A stretch of 6,711 bases of DNA, from NCBI GenBank assembly GCA_021780975.1, contig JAJXXS010000268.1, positions 1 through 6,711 on the forward strand. The letters run 5' to 3'. A program made the position numbers and the translations under genes. Each line of letters starts with the position of its first letter. Positions within the stretch are counted from its first letter, which is position 1. Shown piece after piece: positions 1 through 4,745 of the stretch. This DNA comes from Pseudomonadota bacterium (lineage in GTDB: Bacteria > Pseudomonadota > Gammaproteobacteria > Burkholderiales > Thiobacillaceae). Under the pieces are notes generated by a model. It was not told where the DNA came from, ran no database searches, and worked only from the letters and a program-made list of their open reading frames with translations.

Positions 1-543
1 CTGGAAGTGGCCGCAGGCGGCGCCGTGGTGATCTTCTGGGGCATCGTCTGCCAGGTCATGCAACTGGTCGTCAGCATCAAGAACCGCGAAGCGCTGCGCG
101 ACGTCACCGGAGACGCCTGGAACGGCCACACCCTGGAGTGGGCGGTCGCCTCGCCACCGCCGTTCTACAACTTCGCGGAGATCCCCGTGGTTGAGGACAT
201 CGATGCCTTCACCGACATGAAGGAAAAAGGCATTGCCTATAAGCGCCCGGCCAAGTACCACGACATACACATGCCGCGAAACACGCCGGCTGGATTCGTC
301 ATCGGCATGTTTGCCTTCACCTTCGGCTTCGCCATGATCTGGTACATCTGGTGGTTGGCCCTGGCGAGCGCCTTCGGCATCCTCATGACGCTGATCGTGC
401 GTTCCCTCAACGACAACGTCGACTACTACGTGCCGGCGGCCGAGGTCGAGCGTATCGAAAACGAGCATTATCGCCGCATGGAATCCGTTGACGCATCGCG
501 TGCCGACGACGAGCCCGCGCCTTACTTCGTACACCAGGTGTAA
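1..543 (+). CDS. cyoB: Cytochrome bo3 ubiquinol oxidase subunit I, C-terminal part
   Basis: This is the 3' end of the gene for the catalytic subunit of the proton-pumping ubiquinol oxidase in the inner membrane; the 5' part lies outside the window. The reading frame is open from base 1 and gives 180 residues before TAA. The visible part starts in a membrane helix (about residues 7-26). A soluble loop follows with the subunit I signature GHTLEWAVASPPPFYNF (about 42-58). It is followed by DAFTDMKEKG, the IHMPRNTPAG stretch, a strongly hydrophobic double helix rich in Trp (about 98-134), and the NDNVDYYVPAAEVERIENEH tail. All of these align by eye with the end of E. coli CyoB. The heme- and CuB-binding histidines lie upstream and cannot be checked. 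The DYYVP tail and the cyoCDE genes that follow favour a quinol oxidase over an aa3 cytochrome c oxidase. cyoC starts 2 nt after the stop. Confidence 0.96.
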   Translation: MEVAAGGAVVIFWGIVCQVMQLVVSIKNREALRDVTGDAWNGHTLEWAVASPPPFYNFAEIPVVEDIDAFTDMKEKGIAYKRPAKYHDIHMPRNTPAGFVIGMFAFTFGFAMIWYIWWLALASAFGILMTLIVRSLNDNVDYYVPAAEVERIENEHYRRMESVDASRADDEPAPYFVHQV

Positions 544-545
544 TC

Positions 546-1163
546 ATGACAGCTGACGTTCTGACCTACCCCCCGGCCCACGCGGCCGATCATGGCGGCC
601 ACCACGATGCCACGGCCACCCAGACCTTCGGGTTCTGGCTCTACATCATGACCGACTGCGTGCTGTTCGCGTCGATCTTCGCCACCTTCGCGGTGCTGAG
701 CCACAACTACGCGGGCGGCCCGACGGGCAAGGAGTTGTTCAACCTGCGCTACGTGTTCGGCGAAACCATGTTCCTGCTGTTCTCCAGCGTGACCTACGGC
801 TTCGCCGTCCTCGCCATGAACCGCCATGCGCGCAATCAGGTGGTGGTCTGGCTGATCGTCACCTTTTTCCTGGGGCTCGGCTTCATCGGCATGGAGTTGA
901 ACGAATTCACCCACATGATCCTGGAAGGACATGGGCCGGACCGCAGCGGTTTCCTGTCCGCCTTCTTCACCCTGGTCGGCACGCACGGCACGCACGTGAG
1001 CTTCGGCCTGATCTGGATGGCGGTGATGATTTTCCAGGTCATGAACAAAGGCCTCACCACCTCGGTCCGCTCCCGCCTGATGCGCCTCAGCATGTTCTGG
1101 CACTTCCTGGACATCGTGTGGATCGGCGTCTTCACCATCGTCTATTTGCTGGGAGTCATGTAA
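546..1163 (+). CDS. cyoC: Cytochrome bo3 ubiquinol oxidase subunit III
   Basis: This is an integral membrane subunit of the bo3 quinol oxidase, part of the stable complex but without metal centres. The product is 205 residues, essentially the length of E. coli CyoC. Five membrane helices are visible at about residues 28-52, 70-91, 98-118, 137-164 and 183-204. Family motifs include GFIGMELNEF (112-121), GPDRSGFLSAFFTLVGTHGTHV (130-151) and a WHFLDIVWIGVF segment near the C-terminus (185-196). The N-terminus carries a His-rich patch (HAADHGGHHD, residues 12-21), which is common in this family. The ATG lies 2 nt after the cyoB stop, with AGGTG at 536-540 as ribosome binding site, 5 nt upstream. 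The stop overlaps the cyoD start by one base (TAATG), so translation is probably coupled. Confidence 0.97.
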   Translation: MTADVLTYPPAHAADHGGHHDATATQTFGFWLYIMTDCVLFASIFATFAVLSHNYAGGPTGKELFNLRYVFGETMFLLFSSVTYGFAVLAMNRHARNQVVVWLIVTFFLGLGFIGMELNEFTHMILEGHGPDRSGFLSAFFTLVGTHGTHVSFGLIWMAVMIFQVMNKGLTTSVRSRLMRLSMFWHFLDIVWIGVFTIVYLLGVM

Positions 1164-1588
1164 TGGAGCACCACACCCACGTCGATACGTCCGGGGCGAG
1201 CCATGGCACGCTGAAGAGCTACGGCACCGGCTTCATCCTGTCCCTCATCCTCACCGTCATTCCCTTCGGTCTGGTGATGAGCGGCACTCTGCCGCGCTCG
1301 GCCATCATTGTGGGAATATTCCTCGCCGCGGTGGTGCAGATCCTGGTGCACATGCATTATTTCCTGCACCTGGACACCTCCTCCGAGCAGCGCTGGAACG
1401 TCATGGCGATGGCGTACACCGTGCTGATCATCGCCACGCTCGTGGGCGGCAGCATCTGGATCATGTACAACACCCATGTCCGCATGATGGACGCGTCCCT
1501 CATGGCCGGCACCGCGGCTCCGGCAACGGGCACCGCTGCCGCCGCCAATGCTTCCATGCAAAACATGGCGGGCATGGAGCCGCGTTGA
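1163..1588 (+). CDS. cyoD: Cytochrome bo3 ubiquinol oxidase subunit IV, with extended C-terminal tail
   Basis: This is the small membrane subunit of the bo3 oxidase, thought to help assembly and CuB incorporation in subunit I. The ATG is chosen because it overlaps the cyoC stop in TAATG and has GGGAG (1151-1155) 7 nt upstream. The open frame reaches further upstream, but the N-terminus MEHHTHVDTSGASHGTLKSY matches the family start. Three helices lie at about residues 22-41, 45-69 and 79-101, with the conserved QILVHMHYFLHL and GSIWIMYN segments. The product is 141 residues, whereas E. coli CyoD has about 109 and ends just after the last helix. The extra 30 or so residues form an Ala/Thr-rich tail with several Met (MMDASLMAG through MQNMAGMEPR). 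By the known topology of E. coli CyoD the tail would be periplasmic. The stop overlaps the cyoE start. Confidence 0.95.
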   Translation: MEHHTHVDTSGASHGTLKSYGTGFILSLILTVIPFGLVMSGTLPRSAIIVGIFLAAVVQILVHMHYFLHLDTSSEQRWNVMAMAYTVLIIATLVGGSIWIMYNTHVRMMDASLMAGTAAPATGTAAAANASMQNMAGMEPR

Positions 1589-2493
1589 CCCGCGTCGTGG
1601 ATCTCCGCAATTACCTGCGCGTCGCCAAGCCCGGCATCGTGCTGGGCAACCTGGTGTCCGTCGCCGGGGGGTTTTTTCTGGCCTCGCGCGGGAGCATAAA
1701 CCTCGCTCTGCTGCTGGCCACCGTACTTGGGATTTCCCTCGTGGTGGCGTCCGGGTGCGTGTTCAACAACGTCATCGACCGTGATATCGACGGCCGCATG
1801 CAGCGCACGCGCAACCGCGTGCTGGTGCAGGGCCTCATGTCTCCCCAGGCCGCGCTCGCCTACGGCACGCTGCTGGGGGTGGCCGGCTTCGCGCTGCTCT
1901 ACCACGCAACCAATGTTCTGGCCACGCTCATTGTCCTGCTCGGCTTCATCGTGTACGTGGGTTTCTACAGCCTGTACCTGAAGCGCAATTCGGTCTACGG
2001 CACCCTGGTCGGCAGCTTGTCCGGGGCCGCGCCTCCGCTGGCGGGCTATTGCGCGGTGAGCAACCACTTCGACCTCGGTGCCGTGATTCTGCTCCTCATC
2101 TTCAGCCTGTGGCAGATGCCGCATTCCTACGCCATCGCGATCTTCCGCCTGCAGGACTATACCGCCGCGGCCATACCGGTCCTGCCGGTGGCGCGCGGGG
2201 TGACGGCCGCGAAGCGGCAGATCGTGCTGTATGTGGCGGCCTTCGTGGTGGCCGCGCTCATGCTGACGGTGGGCCGCTACACCGGCTTCAACTACCTGGC
2301 CGTGGCGGCTGCCATGGGCGGCTACTGGCTGCACATGGCGTGGTCCGGACACAAGGCGGCCGACGATCGCGTCTGGGCCAGAAAGCTGTTCGTCTTCTCC
2401 ATCCTCATCATCATGGCGCTTTCGGTCATGATGTCCGTCGACTTCAATCTCCATCCCGCCGCGCGGGGACTTCCCCACCAATTCGGCATCTGA
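1585..2493 (+). CDS. cyoE: Protoheme IX farnesyltransferase (heme O synthase)
   Basis: This enzyme transfers a farnesyl group from farnesyl diphosphate to the vinyl side chain of heme b, giving heme O for the bo3 oxidase. It is a polytopic UbiA-superfamily protein of the inner membrane. The 302-residue product carries the prenyl-diphosphate/Mg2+ motif NNVIDRDID (N61, D65, D69), followed by RTRNRVL. The second conserved loop is YSLYLKRNSVYGTLVGSLSGAAPPLAGY (about 128-155). Further conserved segments are FSLWQMPHSYAIAIFR (173-188), DYTAAAIPVLPVARG (191-205) and DDRVWARKLF near the end; all match E. coli CyoE (296 residues) by eye. The start is taken as TTG at 1585, overlapping the cyoD stop as TTGA, because GGAG at 1576-1579 lies 5 nt upstream. 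The next candidate, GTG at 1597, would be too far from it. The heme A pathway partner (CtaA) is not seen, which fits a heme O role. Confidence 0.96.
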   Translation: MTRVVDLRNYLRVAKPGIVLGNLVSVAGGFFLASRGSINLALLLATVLGISLVVASGCVFNNVIDRDIDGRMQRTRNRVLVQGLMSPQAALAYGTLLGVAGFALLYHATNVLATLIVLLGFIVYVGFYSLYLKRNSVYGTLVGSLSGAAPPLAGYCAVSNHFDLGAVILLLIFSLWQMPHSYAIAIFRLQDYTAAAIPVLPVARGVTAAKRQIVLYVAAFVVAALMLTVGRYTGFNYLAVAAAMGGYWLHMAWSGHKAADDRVWARKLFVFSILIIMALSVMMSVDFNLHPAARGLPHQFGI

Positions 2494-2512
2494 CGCGCGC
2501 CCGCGGCGCGTG

Positions 2513-2521
2513 TGCTATAAA
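2513..2521 (+). promoter_or_regulatory. Extended -10 promoter candidate for the carbonic anhydrase gene
   Basis: The spacer after cyoE contains TGCTATAAA, an extended -10 (TGn plus TATAAA), in otherwise very GC-rich DNA. The only -35-like hexamer (CTGACG, 2490-2495) is about 20 nt away, which is too far, so the call rests on the extended -10. A start near 2528 would give a leader of about 120 nt. This is inferred from pattern only, and read-through from the cyo operon remains possible. Confidence 0.4.
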
Positions 2522-2525
2522 AAAC

Positions 2526-2592
2526 CTTCCCCTCGGCGGCGGCATTGTCCGCCGCATGTGCCGAGGCGGGGGAAGCCGGGCTGTGCGGCCCG
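2526..2592 (+). promoter_or_regulatory. Potential stem-loops in the leader of the carbonic anhydrase gene
   Basis: A long imperfect stem is possible here: CTTCC (2526-2530) with GGAAG (2571-2575), and CCTCGGC (2531-2537) with GCCGAGG (2560-2566). Inside it lies a GGCGG/CCGCC hairpin (2538-2542 with 2549-2553) around a CATTGT loop. A second hairpin follows: CGGGC (2577-2581) with GCCCG (2588-2592). No run of T follows, so a standard intrinsic terminator for the cyo operon is not supported. It may be a structured 5' leader, a Rho-independent-like processing or stability element, or a chance effect of high GC. Confidence 0.4.
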
Positions 2593-2650
2593 AGCCGACT
2601 TTCCTGCTGCGCTCTGCCGGGCCGCCTGCCATCGATACGGAGGTTTCCCC

Positions 2651-3247
2651 ATGAGCAAGATTCGCGATGAAGTGCTCGCCGCCAACCAGCGCTACAGCGC
2701 GGCCTTTGGCGACAAGGCCAAACTGGCGATGCCGCCCGCAAGACGCTTCGCCATCCTCACCTGCATGGATGCGCGCCTCGATCCGGCCAAATTCGCCGGC
2801 CTCGCCGAGGGAGATGCGCACGTGATCCGCAACGCGGGCGGGCGCGCCAGCGACGACGCCATCCGTTCGCTCATCATTTCCTACAAGCTGTTGGGCACGC
2901 GCGAGTGGTTCGTGGTCCACCATACGGACTGCGGCATGGAGACCTTTACCGACGACGTGATGCGCGGCCTGCTGCGCAACAGTTTGCGCACCGCGGCGCT
3001 CAAGGAAGGCAAGTGGGTCGACCCTGGCGTCAATGAAGGGCGCCCGGATGGCGAATATATCGACTGGCTGACGATCTCGAATCAGGAAAAGAGCGTCGTG
3101 GATGATGTCCGCCACATCCGCATGCACCCGCTGGTGCCGCAGGACATTCCCATCTACGGCTACATCTACGATGTGCGCAGCGGCAAGCTGATGGAGGTCA
3201 AGCAGGCGACCGAGGTGGGACGGCCGCCTTTGCACAAGGCGGCCTGA
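2651..3247 (+). CDS. Beta-class carbonic anhydrase family protein (clade D type; possible carbonyl sulfide hydrolase)
   Basis: This is a predicted zinc enzyme of the beta-carbonic anhydrase fold, 198 residues, cytoplasmic with no signal peptide. The zinc ligands are C38 in CMDARLDP (with the D40/R42 dyad) and H91 and C94 in HHTDCG. The conserved HVIRNAGGR (57-65) and DDAIRSLIISYKLLGTRE (68-85) stretches are those of the small clade that includes M. tuberculosis Rv1284 and the carbonyl sulfide hydrolase of Thiobacillus thioparus. An extra segment of about 25-30 residues follows the HHTDCG helix (about 110-143) and is absent from the shorter Rv1284-type enzymes. The reaction is hydration of CO2 or, if it is a COS hydrolase, of COS to CO2 and H2S; the sequence alone does not decide. 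The ATG has GGAGG at 2639-2643, 7 nt upstream. An in-frame GTG at 2510 lies upstream but has no support as a start. The gene stands alone between the cyo operon and a convergent gene, with its own promoter candidate. Confidence 0.9.
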   Translation: MSKIRDEVLAANQRYSAAFGDKAKLAMPPARRFAILTCMDARLDPAKFAGLAEGDAHVIRNAGGRASDDAIRSLIISYKLLGTREWFVVHHTDCGMETFTDDVMRGLLRNSLRTAALKEGKWVDPGVNEGRPDGEYIDWLTISNQEKSVVDDVRHIRMHPLVPQDIPIYGYIYDVRSGKLMEVKQATEVGRPPLHKAA

Positions 3248-3250
3248 AGC

Positions 3251-3279
3251 CAGTCCGCCCCGGGGCACGGGGCGGACTG
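3251..3279. terminator. Perfect inverted repeat between convergent genes, probable bidirectional transcription end
   Basis: CAGTCCGCCCC (3251-3261) and GGGGCGGACTG (3269-3279) form a perfect 11-bp stem with a 7-nt loop. It begins 3 nt after the carbonic anhydrase stop and ends 2 nt from the stop of the convergent minus-strand gene, so it fills the whole spacer. The position argues for termination or 3'-end protection of both transcripts. Neither strand has a T-tract after the stem, so it is not a textbook intrinsic terminator. Confidence 0.6.
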
Positions 3280-3281
3280 CG

Positions 3282-3959
3282 TCAGGGCGCTGGCGGGGCG
3301 CCTTTATCAGCGCCCGTCAACTCGATGAAGCGCGCCTTGTCGGCGGCGTATTGGGCGCGGGTCTGCGCCATGGTCTGGCGGTTCTGCTCTATCTCCGCCG
3401 TCAGGGCGGCCTGGTCGCTCTGCGCGCGGGCCAGTTCGGCACCCAGGTAGGCGGGAACCGGCTTGTTGGCGCGGGTGAAACTTGCGGCACGGCCTTGCAG
3501 TTCCGTCAGGTTGGCCTGAACCTGGTCCAGACGCATCTGCATGCTCTTGGCGACGAGCCGGTAGTTGTCGAGGGCGCGGTCGCGCGCCAGGTCGATTTCC
3601 TGCGGCGTGGTGTAGGTGGCGAGCAGGGCCTGATCGCGGCGCTGTTTTTTCAGTTCCGCTTCACGCTGCACGCGCTCGGCGGCGGCGGCGGCCTCCTGCG
3701 CTTTCTTCTGCGCCTCGGAGTCGTGGTGCTTGACGATCAGACCGTCCTTGCTGAGCAAGTCGTTGCCGCGTCCGGAATCGCGCACCGGCAGGGTATCGCT
3801 GTAGTGCACCTTGCCCTGGGCATCGACCCAGCGGTAGATCTTCGCTTCCGCCGGCAGCGCTACACCCGCCAGCAATAATGCAAACAAACCGCGGCTAAGC
3901 GCCGTATTGAGCGCGGTAGTCTTGCACTGCCGCAAGTTCCTTAGCATATTGGCCATCAC
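3282..3959 (-). CDS. Exported DUF4124 domain protein with coiled-coil C-terminus
   Basis: The function is not known. The product (225 residues from the earliest start) has an N-terminal signal peptide: basic residues, then GLFALLLAGVALPAEA with likely cleavage after A39. A short DUF4124 domain follows directly (KIYRWVDAQGKVHYSDTLP, about 40-58). DUF4124 occurs in many proteobacterial envelope proteins, usually at the N-terminus of the mature protein. The rest is charged, Ala/Gln/Glu-rich and probably helical coiled coil (about 82-112, 125-162 and 172-212), with a Pro-containing break near 167-169 and an Ala/Pro end. It is likely periplasmic. The start is uncertain: GTG 3959, ATG 3956 or ATG 3947. 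ATG 3947 has GGAG about 11 nt upstream and keeps a normal signal peptide. All three starts lie inside the 3' end of pyrE, so the gene overlaps pyrE by 53-65 nt in another frame and is probably co-transcribed with it. Confidence 0.85.
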   Translation of the reverse strand: MMANMLRNLRQCKTTALNTALSRGLFALLLAGVALPAEAKIYRWVDAQGKVHYSDTLPVRDSGRGNDLLSKDGLIVKHHDSEAQKKAQEAAAAAERVQREAELKKQRRDQALLATYTTPQEIDLARDRALDNYRLVAKSMQMRLDQVQANLTELQGRAASFTRANKPVPAYLGAELARAQSDQAALTAEIEQNRQTMAQTRAQYAADKARFIELTGADKGAPPAP

Positions 3960-4533
3960 TCCGCAAAAACTCCACTAAATCGTCCAGACATATCACCGGC
4001 ACCACCGGCAACCCGAGCCCGTCGCGCACTTCCTGCACGGCCGACTTGCTGCCCTGGCCCCGCTCCATGCGATCCAGGGCGATCACCACGCCAGCCGGCG
4101 TGGCGCCATGAGCACGGATCAGATCGAGCGATTCGCGCACCGAGGTGCCGGCAGAAATCACATCGTCCACAATCAGCACCCGGCCGGCCAGCTTCGCCCC
4201 CACCACCGTGCCGCCCTCGCCGTGATCCTTGGCCTCCTTGCGGTTGAAGGCGAAGGGCACGTTGTGCCCCGCACCTGCCAGGCCAATCGCGGTTGCCGCA
4301 GCCAGCGGGATGCCCTTATAGGCAGGCCCGAACAGCATGTCGAACGCCAGCCCCGAAGCCAGGATGGCCTGTGCGTAGAATTCACCCAGGCGCTTGAGCT
4401 TGGCGCCGTCGTTGAACAGGCCGGCGTTGAAGAAATAAGGGCTCAGGCGTCCCGCCTTGGTGGTGAACTCCCCGAAGCACAATACCTGCGACGCCAAGGC
4501 GAATTCGACAAAATCGTGTTTATAAGCGGACAT
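3895..4533 (-). CDS. pyrE: Orotate phosphoribosyltransferase
   Basis: This enzyme converts orotate and PRPP to orotidine 5'-monophosphate and diphosphate in de novo pyrimidine synthesis; it is cytoplasmic and works as a dimer. The 212-residue product (E. coli 213) begins MSAYKHDFVEFALASQVLCFGEFTTKAGR. It carries SPYFFNAGLFN (31-41), FGPAYKGIPLAAATA (68-82), the flexible catalytic loop FNRKEAKDHGEGG (96-108) and the PRPP-binding signature VLIVDDVISAGTS (119-131). The ATG at 4533 is chosen because it matches the family N-terminus; the open frame continues upstream to 4782 with no conserved sequence. No good Shine-Dalgarno sequence is visible ahead of the ATG. A perfect TATAAT and a short hairpin lie upstream. 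The 3' end overlaps the following DUF4124 gene. The upstream neighbour is divergent and unrelated to pyrimidine synthesis. Confidence 0.97.
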   Translation of the reverse strand: MSAYKHDFVEFALASQVLCFGEFTTKAGRLSPYFFNAGLFNDGAKLKRLGEFYAQAILASGLAFDMLFGPAYKGIPLAAATAIGLAGAGHNVPFAFNRKEAKDHGEGGTVVGAKLAGRVLIVDDVISAGTSVRESLDLIRAHGATPAGVVIALDRMERGQGSKSAVQEVRDGLGLPVVPVICLDDLVEFLRSDGQYAKELAAVQDYRAQYGA

Positions 4534-4548
4534 GGCGGCGCAATCTTG

Positions 4549-4565
4549 AGGCCGGCGACCGGCCT
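4549..4565 (-). promoter_or_regulatory. Short perfect hairpin in the pyrE leader
   Basis: AGGCCGG and CCGGCCT form a perfect 7-bp stem with a 3-nt loop, 15 nt upstream of the pyrE ATG and within the predicted leader. No T-tract follows it on the pyrE strand, so it does not look like the UTP-sensing attenuator known upstream of E. coli pyrE. It might affect ribosome access or mRNA stability. A related palindrome, TGGCCGGCCA, lies at 4619-4628. Confidence 0.45.
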
Positions 4566-4584
4566 GTGAGTGAACGAGGCACGA

Positions 4585-4590
4585 ATTATA
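4585..4590 (-). promoter_or_regulatory. pyrE promoter -10 element
   Basis: A perfect TATAAT occurs on the minus strand in very GC-rich DNA, about 50 nt before the pyrE ATG. Transcription would begin near 4578, giving a leader of about 45 nt containing the hairpin. No clear -35 hexamer is seen at 16-18 nt upstream, so activation or a weak -35 must be assumed. Confidence 0.55.
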
Positions 4591-4745
4591 TCGGCCCGGC
4601 CGCCCCGCGCAGCGTAGGTGGCCGGCCATGCACGCGGCTATCATACGAGGAAGACCATTCCGCCCGACTCTGCCAGTACGACGGCCTATGCGCATATCGA
4701 ACGACAACGCGCCGCATCCACGGGCGACCCCGGCCGGGCGGCGGC

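Noticed and set aside
522..1103. 193-codon open frame on the minus strand, antisense to cyoC
   Set aside because: A shadow of cyoC with no membrane or domain features of its own.
1357..2481. 374-codon open frame on the minus strand, antisense to cyoD/cyoE
   Set aside because: Its His/Gln/Arg/Gly-rich translation is the typical shadow of GC-rich coding DNA, and the + strand encodes well-conserved CyoD and CyoE.
2493..2511. Hairpin ACGCGC/GCGCGT at the cyoE stop as terminator of the cyo operon
   Set aside because: The stem is only 6 bp and is followed by an A-rich rather than a T-rich run, so termination is not supported.
2510..2650. In-frame N-terminal extension of the carbonic anhydrase from a GTG at 2510
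   Set aside because: The extension translates the GC-rich leader stems into Arg/Ala/Pro-rich sequence, while ATG 2651 has a strong GGAGG and matches the family N-terminus.
3351..3878. 175-codon open frame on the + strand, antisense to the DUF4124 gene
   Set aside because: The minus-strand frame has a signal peptide and a DUF4124 domain; the + strand translation shows neither a domain nor a ribosome binding site.
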